DNA from: Ricordea florida
Taxonomy: Eukaryota; Cnidaria; Anthozoa; Corallimorpharia; Ricordeidae
Length of the DNA stretch: 64,000 bases
Direction: 5' to 3'
Assembly: GCA_949710005.1 (NCBI GenBank)
Contig: OX453272.1
Coordinates: 8,684,633 to 8,748,632 of the forward strand
A program made the translations under genes and the position numbers. This document shows, piece after piece, positions 31,403-39,426 of the stretch. Numbering within the stretch: the stretch's first letter is position 1; the number at the start of each line of letters is the position of its first letter. The notes beneath the pieces are model-generated. The model had not been told where the DNA came from, did no database searches, and saw only the letters and a program-made list of their open reading frames with translations.

Positions 31403-32620
31403 CTAGTACATTATATCTTTTAAATTTGAGTTCATAATGCCTACAACGCCGTCAGCAACCACGAACATGTAGCAGGTAAGAATCCTGCCTCCGGTCTTCT
31501 CCCTGTTAATCTCGAGTCTTATACCATCACGAGTACTAGTTAGCTCCAACCCGTTCCCATGAACATTATTATTATCAGGGTAACTCCTCAGGTCAATCCA
31601 CAAAGCAAACTTATTCGTATAGAAATCAGCCTCCTTGATGGAATCACTGACACCAACTCGTTTAATTATGGACTGCCATAAATCAGTTGGTATCATGCCT
31701 TTTGAATAAAGTCTGTTTGGAACTCCATCGATGTCAATCTTAGCAAACCTCTCAGAGTCCCTAGCACCTGCTGCATAAGGAGCCGTGAAAATACATAGTA
31801 CACCGGTCATGGATCTCCTAGGCACGTTAATATGCTCATTAATCACACCATCATTAGCCTCAGAGATTTGAAACGTTTTGTGAACAATTATCTTCTCATA
31901 CGTGAACGCCTTTCCAACCATATACGAGGCAAGAGCTTGATTGGCCAATTTATCACTTGATATGCAATGATACTCCAGTTCCATATTTGTTAATCTGTAA
32001 TCAGGTGGTGTTTCAATGTTTGAATAAACGACGACATCAGAAACTGGAGCTAGAGTTATTTCAAATTTGAGTGGATGTGATAAGCCTCTTGGATAGAAAA
32101 CTCCATGATCTTTTAGTATTTTATGGTCTAATGGTATTGCGTACCTGGTGTTATGGATCGCAGCTAGAGTATTTTCATTTGCATTTGAGCTAACTTTGTC
32201 CCCGGCATTGGTTCTGATTTTCCTCACATTCTCGGATGATATGCCCTCTCTCAATCTGTTCTCACGATCTATCTCCGGCAAAAACAAATCGTGATAAGTA
32301 TTGAATAAATCAAACCTATTAATGTCCTCTATGATTTCACCCCCGAATAGAACCCTGTATCGTGAAACGAGGTTTCTTCCCAAGTTATTAACAAGGGTGT
32401 TGTTCTTGTGGCCTGTTACACTCATATCGAAAGTGATGTACACGCTTCCAGGTACAATCACTAGGTTATCCGCTAGTTGTGGTATGTTAATGTATAATGT
32501 CTCACCAGGGTTGGCTGATGAGGGATTTAACGTGATCCGATTTAATGACGCCTCTGCCTTCAAACCTCTACGCATCCTGGGAATACGATTAGGATCAAGA
32601 ATGTCTGATATTCCTGCCAT
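31403..32620 (-). CDS. MCP: Major capsid protein (double jelly roll)
   Basis: 405 residues, intact. The N-terminal LNRITLNPSSANPGETLYIN, the FGGEIIEDINRFDLFNTYHD block, NAGDKV, DHGVFYPRGLSHPLKFEITL, PRRSMTGVLCIF, a GARDSE turn, KFALWIDLRS and the C-terminal CYMFVVADGVVGIMNSNL follow the pattern of Polinton/adintovirus-type major capsid proteins. These form pseudo-hexameric capsomers. The gene is divergent from the integrase across only 25 bp. Read on the minus strand, TTTAA immediately precedes its ATG. An orthologue with the same motifs is interrupted by a transposon in Polinton 2. Confidence 0.85.
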   Translation of the reverse strand: MAGISDILDPNRIPRMRRGLKAEASLNRITLNPSSANPGETLYINIPQLADNLVIVPGSVYITFDMSVTGHKNNTLVNNLGRNLVSRYRVLFGGEIIEDINRFDLFNTYHDLFLPEIDRENRLREGISSENVRKIRTNAGDKVSSNANENTLAAIHNTRYAIPLDHKILKDHGVFYPRGLSHPLKFEITLAPVSDVVVYSNIETPPDYRLTNMELEYHCISSDKLANQALASYMVGKAFTYEKIIVHKTFQISEANDGVINEHINVPRRSMTGVLCIFTAPYAAGARDSERFAKIDIDGVPNRLYSKGMIPTDLWQSIIKRVGVSDSIKEADFYTNKFALWIDLRSYPDNNNVHGNGLELTSTRDGIRLEINREKTGGRILTCYMFVVADGVVGIMNSNLKDIMY

Positions 32621-32645
32621 TTAAATGCACTGAATCTTGTTATAA

Positions 32646-33635
32646 ATGGCTAATGATGATGTTTTAAGTCGATTATACTACTCAACTGATGGATACTGGA
32701 AAGGATACTCAGCCATACCCAAGCTGGCGAGTGCGGCTAAAGTAAGTGAAAGTGTTGCGAGAAAATGGTTGGAAAAGCAGGCACTATGGCAAATATATCT
32801 CCCACCCCCAAGGCATATACCCAGACCACATTGGGTCGTTGGTAAGCCAAATCAAATTCATCAGGCGGACTTGTTATTTCTTCCTCACGATACAGTGAGA
32901 AGAAGAACATACCGCTATGCGCTGGTTGTGATTGATATTGCTTCTAGGTACAAGGATGCTGAGGCACTAACCTCGAAAGATAGTGGTGAAGTGGCCACGG
33001 CGTTTGAGAGAATTTATGCTCGAAAGCTAAAGTGGCCGAAGACATTAATGGTGGATCCTGGTAAAGAATTCATGGGTAATGTCACACACTTGATGAATAA
33101 GCACAAAGTAAACATACAGCGAAGTGAAGCTGGTAATCATCGAGCGCAGGCTTTTGTCGAGAGGGCTAATAGAACGATTGGTGAGAAATTATTTAGTCAT
33201 CAATATGCACAGGAGATGGTGAGTGATGTTAGGTCCAAGGTTTGGGTGAAAAGGCTTCCCGCTATTATGAAGACTTTGAATTCTGAACCCACACGTATAA
33301 CAGGTAAAGAACCTGATGAAGCGTTGGACCTGAAAGAGATTGATATTAAGCCTGTGGAATACAATAGAGCTGTGGGCTTGAATGAGAAAAGGTTACCCCC
33401 AGGAGTCGAGGTTAGGTATTTGTATTCACCCGGCGAAGATGAAGGTGGTGATAAACGAAGAGCCACTGACCCTATATGGAGCCTTGAAGTTTATGATATA
33501 GCCAGAACTGTAATTTCGCCAGATCAGCCAGTGGTTTACTATTTAGATGGAGTATCAAAGCGAGGATTTGTACGCGAGCAACTCCAAGTTGTGCCTGAGG
33601 ATACTGAATTACCACCTGATAGAGTTCTTAAGTGA
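32646..33635 (+). CDS. INT: Polinton integrase (DDE, retroviral type)
   Basis: 329 residues. An N-terminal helical DNA-binding region (YYSTDGYWKGYSAIPKLA, KVSESVARKWLEKQ) is followed by a PRPHW block. The rve catalytic core then has D in HQADLLFLP, D in MVDPGKEFMG and E in AFVERANRTIGEKL. A C-terminal SH3/chromo-like segment contains YSPGEDEGG and RRATDPIWS. It catalyses insertion of the linear element, producing short target duplications. It is the only core gene on the plus strand. Its last 27 bp overlap, antisense, the end of the TFIIB-like gene. The Polinton 2 homologue (50132-51124) is similar over its whole length. Intact. Confidence 0.9.
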   Translation: MANDDVLSRLYYSTDGYWKGYSAIPKLASAAKVSESVARKWLEKQALWQIYLPPPRHIPRPHWVVGKPNQIHQADLLFLPHDTVRRRTYRYALVVIDIASRYKDAEALTSKDSGEVATAFERIYARKLKWPKTLMVDPGKEFMGNVTHLMNKHKVNIQRSEAGNHRAQAFVERANRTIGEKLFSHQYAQEMVSDVRSKVWVKRLPAIMKTLNSEPTRITGKEPDEALDLKEIDIKPVEYNRAVGLNEKRLPPGVEVRYLYSPGEDEGGDKRRATDPIWSLEVYDIARTVISPDQPVVYYLDGVSKRGFVREQLQVVPEDTELPPDRVLK

Positions 33636-34391
33636 CATTGAGATGTCCACCATTTCACGAACTGTGTGAATCAATGAAATCACCGAAATTTTAACTTTAC
33701 TGGCAAAGACACTCTTTGTCATACCTATTTGATTTTTATACTCCTGGTTCATACATAAGTAAAAGAAGACAATACTCACTGCAATTGTATGGGGCTTACT
33801 ACGCACAAGAATCTTTGATGTAGCGTCAAAGTACTTGGCAATGGACAAAATACGTCTGTGATGAGATTCATCAACCCCAGTAAGTCTCATTATCCATGGA
33901 ATAAGTTTCTCTGGTGTAATTTGGTTGGTTCGCGCCTCTGGGAATATTTCCAAGTACTTTCTTACAGCCTCTGACATGGCTCTTTTCTTGAGTCCAAACA
34001 AATTTCCAATGTATTCTAACGTACGATATTCACCAAATTCTTGATATGTATAAAAGAAGCATGAGGCCACCAAAGAATCACGCTTCTCACTGCGAAGAAA
34101 TTTAATACCCTCAGACTGTAGAATTTTTCGATACTTGCCTTCTATGATATCCATCATCATAGAAGACACATTCAAGTCATGTTTCTCGAATACAGTACGA
34201 ACTCCCTTTGGTTTCGATCTTCACATATCACACCTAACATCTGAACTGTTATACCCCCATTCTCGTCGAGAGTAGTCCATCGATTCGAGTTCAGTCTTAC
34301 AGAGACTACAAAGAACAATCCCTGTGTGATCCCTATACACACTTTCATGCTTACAACCTTGTTCATATTCCTCATCAGCTTTCTTGAACAT
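33609..34391 (-). pseudogene. TFIIB-like transcription factor with an in-frame TGA
   Basis: A 260-residue frame from the ATG at 34391 to the stop at 33609, interrupted only by TGA at 34221-34223 (codon 57). Residues about 12-32 have the TFIIB zinc-ribbon pattern (CKH...GIVLCSLC). Then come two cyclin-like repeats. The first holds SEKRDSLVASCFFYTYQEF and RTLEYIGNLFGLKKRAM. The second holds TPEKLIPWIMRLTGV, RILSIAKYFDAT, RSKPHTIAVSIVFFYL and KVKISVISLIHTVREM. TFIIB bridges TBP-bound promoters and RNA polymerase II. TFIIB homologues are known from giant viruses, but I do not know one as a standard Polinton gene. The gene lies between PolB and INT, where Polinton 2 has nothing. The downstream part from 34175 is open, and an unrelated frame covers the zinc ribbon. 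Confidence 0.7.
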
Positions 34392-34482
34392 AGACTGAAA
34401 ATGTTCGGCAAGGTTGTGATAAGTTTCCTCTTAATAGTAATTCATACCAACTTTGTCTAGTTAGATATATATATTTAAATCT

Positions 34483-37400
34483 TTAAGTTTTACACGAAGT
34501 TAGCGTCCTAAAGTGACCATACGCATATGTGTGTATCCCATCCCCCCTTATTAGCCTTTTGTCATCTTCACATGATAACACCACCTTATTCACAGTCTCT
34601 GTGTAAACTTCGTGCAGATGACTCCTGATGATATTCATTGTCCTCCTCTGTGGTTTTTGATTGAAGAGGCAATCCTTGCAGTCTTTGAAGCTTATGCTCT
34701 TTCTCACGACCGCTTTCTTCACACCCTTGCACTTCTTTTCTTCCTTTCCCTCATCCATCATGTATGAATATAGTTTGGCCCGGAGACCTACGAATTCCGT
34801 TATTTGCTGACCACCCGCTTCATCCTTGAACATACCCCCAACTTTCTTGTTCACACCCACCTCAATGCCGGATGTATGATTTTCAGGGTAGTTGCTGGTG
34901 TCGAACCGGTCTCTCAAATCTGGGCTAATGTCCTTGTAGAAATCATCCGTCTCTATCTCATACGCCAGTGAATCAGTGTCTGTAAATAACAACTTGGCCT
35001 TGCTACCATACTTGGGCTTGATGTAGTTATAGTGGAAGTCATACATTATAGTCTTGCTTAATTCCAGGACTGAAAATCCTAGGTAAATTGGTTTGTCCAG
35101 CACCAACTTTGTTTTCTTCATTTGTACAGCAACCAGATTCTCACAAAAGATCGTGCTGTGGTGGTAATTCGGCTTCGATACCAACTTCTTGGCTTTTGAC
35201 TCATTTGTGACCAAACGAACGTCCACTCTGTTCCTTACATTCTCCATAGTCTTCCCAAAGACTGAGTTGTTCATCAACTTGAAGAAATCCTTCTCAAAGT
35301 CGTTTGTAGCTTTTGTCCTTAGTTCAGTATTCAAGTCGATATAGGGTTTCAGCCACTCGGACTCTTTGAATGTGATGCCTCTATGTATCTTGAAGACCTT
35401 TAGCCCGAGACTTAAATATTGTTTCAGTGTCTCGTGGTGAATAATGTATTTTCTTTTGTGCCTTAGGTTTGGAATTAGTTTATCCACACCATTCACCATG
35501 ACTCTTTCTGGTGCTAATGGATAGTCATTATGCAGTTTATGAAGGTGCTTTGGGTACATCAGATTAACCTCTAGTATGCATGGTATATCTTTCCACTTCA
35601 ATACAAGCTCTTCTTCAGTCAACCATCGAAAGTCATGTGTTGGTAACGGTTTACTCATTGCATATCCGTACAAACCGTTTGCATCCAGGTATGTGATGTA
35701 CTTTGTTGGCAATGATGGCTCATACTCCTTCATGTATGGATTGTTGGCTTTACCATACCTAGTGGAGATCATGGAGATACCCCCTCGAATGCCCTCCTCA
35801 ACCATGAGAAGCATGTCAGGGTCCTTCAAAAGTTCCAAACTCACCTTGGTCATTTTCAGGGCCGCGTCCCATGCCAATCCAGGTGCAGTGTAATACCAAG
35901 CTGGATCCAAGTCGTAGTTCTTCCTACAAACATCTCTGAAGTTCTCAAAAACATCAGCCAACAATAACACATCCAGCTCAAGGTAAAGGTCATGGTATTC
36001 CCTGAAGCTTTTAATCCCAAAGGCTTTCCACACGTTTTGAGCATGTTGGTAATCCTCGTCCGATATTTCAGCGTCATAGAGCTTCGAGTAGAACTCATCC
36101 TTTGGTGGCAGATTAGTTTCACCGAGCTTATCAAACCCATCAAACCAATCGTACGGAAATACCCCCTTCCTAGTCAGTAACTGCAGGTCTGGACCATCTT
36201 CTTCCATTACTCTTTCATACCAACTCGTTACATTCACCAGAGAAGATTGTGGTAGATTGTCAACCAAACTTCTGAGTCCCGCTGCCATAAACCGAAAGCT
36301 ATCAATGAACCTAATTCCCCGTTTAATGTCAACCGTTTTCCCTTCCTTGTTCTTATAAGAGTCGACAACAATCTCCTTCGTGAACGAAATGTACTTCTCA
36401 TCGTTGATTGGTATGCAATCTACCTTACCCTTCGATTCCCCTATGTTCCTCACAAATAAATGACCATCATATCCAGATAGGTTATGGAATATAACTGGGA
36501 GAAATTTGGGCACATTATAATTCAAGTTACACTCTTCATGCGCGGCGCCTCTATACTTTCCAGTAAGATGACAATGGTCCAGTACCTTTTTATTAGTAAT
36601 CTCCAATCCACAAATGTGACAGTGTGTGGCATTTTCATAGGCTATTTTATCATCCTCACTAACACGAGCATTCTTAGGGATCTTGAACGTATTATAAATG
36701 TCCTTAATATCCGACTCCAAACTCTCCATAAACATCTTGGGTACATCTTCGTCTGGTGACTCAGCTGTGTGCCTTACAAGTTTGGGTTCGAATATAGCGT
36801 TATCAAAGCACTTAACCAGGTAACAAAAACCTGATGGCTTATGCTTCTGGTATCTATTGGTAAAGCTTATACCCTCATCTTGGTAACACGTGTCTATCTT
36901 TTCCGTATAGCACTCAAAATCCGCATACACAACAAAAGGGACCTCCATCTTTTTGTTGTGATTTTTGAAACCGAAGAACTGCGGGCTTCCATCTTTGTTA
37001 ATAGGGACTTGCATCTTAACTGCTTCATGATTTTTGCAATACTCTAGATGCTTATTAAGTGAGGATTGTGAATTGAATGGATTAAGACATCTATGGCAGA
37101 AATATTTTCTACCATCGTGTTTATCGACTTGTGATGACAAAAGCCTACTCAAGTTCTTAATCCAACAATAGTGATTAGTTTCACTGTTGTATAATAAAAG
37201 CAGGTTTATCACTGTCACATCTCGTCGTTTACTAATTCTCAAAACATTTACCCCAGACTCATAACCATATACGTTAATAGCATAAGGGTTTTGCTTCTCA
37301 AACTTAACAACATCCCTTAGTGTAACAGGGAACTCCATTCCAGACCAGTCAAATTTCTCAGAGTTCTCTCTCATCTCATCATTCAGTCTTTGACCATCTT

Positions 37401-38316
37401 TCTCTTTGGGAAATACAGCAGATGTCACAGCCCATTTGAAGCACTCATTGTCATTTTCATTCTTTACATTTATTATAGCTTTCTTCTCAGCCAAAACCTT
37501 CGGTAGGGGTATGTAAGAAGTCCCAGAGATAGGCTCAAATGGATTAATGTGTATATCAAAGTACTCAACTCGATCAAATTGCCATCCAGACTTTTCACCT
37601 TCAAATCTCGCAACCTTTTCAAGTTGCAATTCCGTCATTGCATCGAATAACTTAGATATATCAGTTGAATCCGTTACTATTTCAAGAATAGTATGAAAGT
37701 ACCCCTCACTCTCTTCAATCTTACCCGTAGCAAGATTCTCTTTTATGAATGTACAAGTTAATACAAACTTCACCTTGAAGGGTTTATTTCTAGTATAAAG
37801 TAACTCCACAACCTTTGGTTTTATTTTCTTTATGAAGTCTTGAGGACCATACCCCTTTTTCCCATCGATCCGATATGTCTTGAAGAACCCTTTCAATGCC
37901 TGTTCTTTTTCTTTCACTTTGAACGGATCTAGTAGGGCCCAGATGCTTCTTACTTCCTCCTTCAACTTCCTAATTCTTTCGTTCGCAGGCTTTTTGATTC
38001 TCTTTGGGACATAATTCAAAATCCAATTTGCAAACTTGTTTATTTTTTTCTGTACTCTTTTATTATATTCCGAAACAAGTGTTTTCCACCGACTAGGTGC
38101 ACTTGGAGGTACATATTTGGTAGGTCTCAGAATCAGAACATTTATTTCAGGTACAGGCTCATCGAGAATATTCGATGTTCCCCCAGTACTAACACTAGGT
38201 ACCTCTTCAGGCATTCCCAGCGCCTCTACTAACTCGTTTCTACGCATCTTGTAATAATTTGGTATCTTTCGTTCCTTGGCGATGTCGCGGAGCTCTTTGA
38301 CAGTTTGTTTTGGCAT
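34483..38316 (-). CDS. POLB: Protein-primed family B DNA polymerase with Rho_N/SAP and Endo VII-like modules
   Basis: 1277 residues, intact. Order: residues 1-46 TIR-encoded Rho_N/SAP-like domain; a conserved N-terminal region; a domain with NECFKW...NHYCWIKNL (about 300-390) that resembles a degenerate cysteine-peptidase fold; a C2H2-type finger (YFCHRCLNPF, about 410); Exo I YADFECYTE (about 464); an inserted zinc HNH module like T4 endonuclease VII (CHICG...LDHCHLTGKYRGAAH, about 575-600); Exo II HNLSGYD (about 612); Exo III YHDLYLELD (about 775); Pol A YLDANGLYG (about 875); Pol B NNSVFGKT (about 1019); Pol C FTDTDSLAY (about 1112). All catalytic residues are present. It replicates the element by protein priming. 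Its ATG sits 127 nt inside the right terminus. Confidence 0.93.
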   Translation of the reverse strand: MPKQTVKELRDIAKERKIPNYYKMRRNELVEALGMPEEVPSVSTGGTSNILDEPVPEINVLILRPTKYVPPSAPSRWKTLVSEYNKRVQKKINKFANWILNYVPKRIKKPANERIRKLKEEVRSIWALLDPFKVKEKEQALKGFFKTYRIDGKKGYGPQDFIKKIKPKVVELLYTRNKPFKVKFVLTCTFIKENLATGKIEESEGYFHTILEIVTDSTDISKLFDAMTELQLEKVARFEGEKSGWQFDRVEYFDIHINPFEPISGTSYIPLPKVLAEKKAIINVKNENDNECFKWAVTSAVFPKEKDGQRLNDEMRENSEKFDWSGMEFPVTLRDVVKFEKQNPYAINVYGYESGVNVLRISKRRDVTVINLLLLYNSETNHYCWIKNLSRLLSSQVDKHDGRKYFCHRCLNPFNSQSSLNKHLEYCKNHEAVKMQVPINKDGSPQFFGFKNHNKKMEVPFVVYADFECYTEKIDTCYQDEGISFTNRYQKHKPSGFCYLVKCFDNAIFEPKLVRHTAESPDEDVPKMFMESLESDIKDIYNTFKIPKNARVSEDDKIAYENATHCHICGLEITNKKVLDHCHLTGKYRGAAHEECNLNYNVPKFLPVIFHNLSGYDGHLFVRNIGESKGKVDCIPINDEKYISFTKEIVVDSYKNKEGKTVDIKRGIRFIDSFRFMAAGLRSLVDNLPQSSLVNVTSWYERVMEEDGPDLQLLTRKGVFPYDWFDGFDKLGETNLPPKDEFYSKLYDAEISDEDYQHAQNVWKAFGIKSFREYHDLYLELDVLLLADVFENFRDVCRKNYDLDPAWYYTAPGLAWDAALKMTKVSLELLKDPDMLLMVEEGIRGGISMISTRYGKANNPYMKEYEPSLPTKYITYLDANGLYGYAMSKPLPTHDFRWLTEEELVLKWKDIPCILEVNLMYPKHLHKLHNDYPLAPERVMVNGVDKLIPNLRHKRKYIIHHETLKQYLSLGLKVFKIHRGITFKESEWLKPYIDLNTELRTKATNDFEKDFFKLMNNSVFGKTMENVRNRVDVRLVTNESKAKKLVSKPNYHHSTIFCENLVAVQMKKTKLVLDKPIYLGFSVLELSKTIMYDFHYNYIKPKYGSKAKLLFTDTDSLAYEIETDDFYKDISPDLRDRFDTSNYPENHTSGIEVGVNKKVGGMFKDEAGGQQITEFVGLRAKLYSYMMDEGKEEKKCKGVKKAVVRKSISFKDCKDCLFNQKPQRRTMNIIRSHLHEVYTETVNKVVLSCEDDKRLIRGDGIHTYAYGHFRTLTSCKT

Positions 38317-38443
38317 GATGAGTGCTTGAATGGATATTATTATTTCTTTAAGCTAGTACAGTCGGTTTGGATCCTGCACGTTTTAGACTTAAAGAGTGAT
38401 TTTTGATGTATGCGTGCGCCAGAACTGTCAATTTGCAACTACT
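38178..38443. repeat. Right terminal inverted repeat of Polinton 1
   Basis: The reverse complement matches the left TIR at about 261 of 266 positions and includes the PolB start codon and first ~46 codons. The terminal dinucleotide is CT, and CATAT follows at 38444-38448. Confidence 0.9.
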
Positions 38444-39149
38444 CATATGAAGACCTTTACAATATCACATACAGTAACCATTTAAAATATTTTAATACTG
38501 GGTACAGTACCAAATTTAATGCTTGGCTGGTACATGTAATTACAAAAAAATAAAGAGTTGCATTTTGGCTTTTTTATGAGTTTTTAGGGAACTTGATACC
38601 TCACTCCTTTTCATGTCAGACAGGTACTGTAAGCCTTCACTTTAATAAAATGTGTATGAAAGCCCATAATAGCCATTTTACTTAGAAACGGAATATTAAA
38701 ACTAACAGCATTAACAGAAAGTGCCATTGGTTTTGAATACATGCAGTGACAAAGTTGTTACACCAAGTTTAATTATCAAACTGTATTTAGTGGAAAAAAA
38801 GACTGATAGATACAATAAAATAGTTAAAGAATTTACCTTTAATTGTGCATGTTGATTTTGCAGTTGTTATGGTTGCTTTTTTCTTGCTGCTCTTTTGAGC
38901 ATCTGTCAAAGATGATAATAAAATTAATACTACTACCACTACTTACTTGAGCTTTTGGACAGCTGTAATTGTTGGAACTGCATGTATTGTGCCACTACCT
39001 TTTTGGGTAATGATTATTTTAACTTTGTAACAAAACAATATTAAATTAATTAAAGCAATTCAATTTAATTCTTATTCATAACAATTACTGAAAATAATTC
39101 ATTATCAGTAAATCATAACTTACACTAATTACCAATTATTCGCCGAAGT

Positions 39150-39385
39150 CGAAGTCACCGAGAATCACTGAGCCTGAGGTGAATAATTGCTTTAGTATAA
39201 ATACACAGGTGATTATTTCAAAAAAAGAAAAGGAAAGCATTTTACAACACGAAAAAGTTTTATTTCATCAAAAGCGCATGAACGACTGGCATTCTGTATG
39301 TCGAGGTGATTATCGGCTGAGAGTCAGAGATAGCGAACCAATCAGAGCGCGCAATTTTGAATAATCACCTGAGTATTTATACTAA
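39150..39385. repeat. Dispersed repeat in the TNFR intron
   Basis: A roughly 230-bp block. Its left part holds GAGGTGAATAATTGCTTTAGT and its right part the inverse GAATAATCACCTGAGTATTTATACT, indicating inverted-repeat ends. Non-coding. Confidence 0.4.
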
Positions 39386-39426
39386 CTTTTATTAACAGTC
39401 ATTGTAATTATAGGTAAGTGACTTAC

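Larger units (their letters stand above)
22318..38443. mobile_element. Maverick/Polinton element 1 (complete, 16.1 kb)
   Basis: A self-synthesising, virus-like DNA transposon. It is bounded by 266-bp terminal inverted repeats with 5'-AG...CT-3' ends and flanked by CATAT on both sides. Most genes are on the minus strand. Read in that direction the order is PolB, TFIIB-like, INT (opposite strand), MCP, ATPase, a conserved ~190-residue protein, small proteins, candidate SSB, membrane proteins, penton, a second membrane protein, a large conserved protein and, in the left TIR on the plus strand, a Cys/His-repeat protein. PolB, INT, ATPase, MCP and penton are intact. At least four accessory genes carry single frameshifts or stops. 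No adenain-like protease was recognised. Confidence 0.93.

Noticed and set aside
34172..34411. 79-aa minus-strand frame upstream of the TFIIB-like gene
   Set aside because: It has no recognisable domain, whereas the adjacent frame over the same DNA encodes the zinc-ribbon-like segment continuous with the cyclin repeats.
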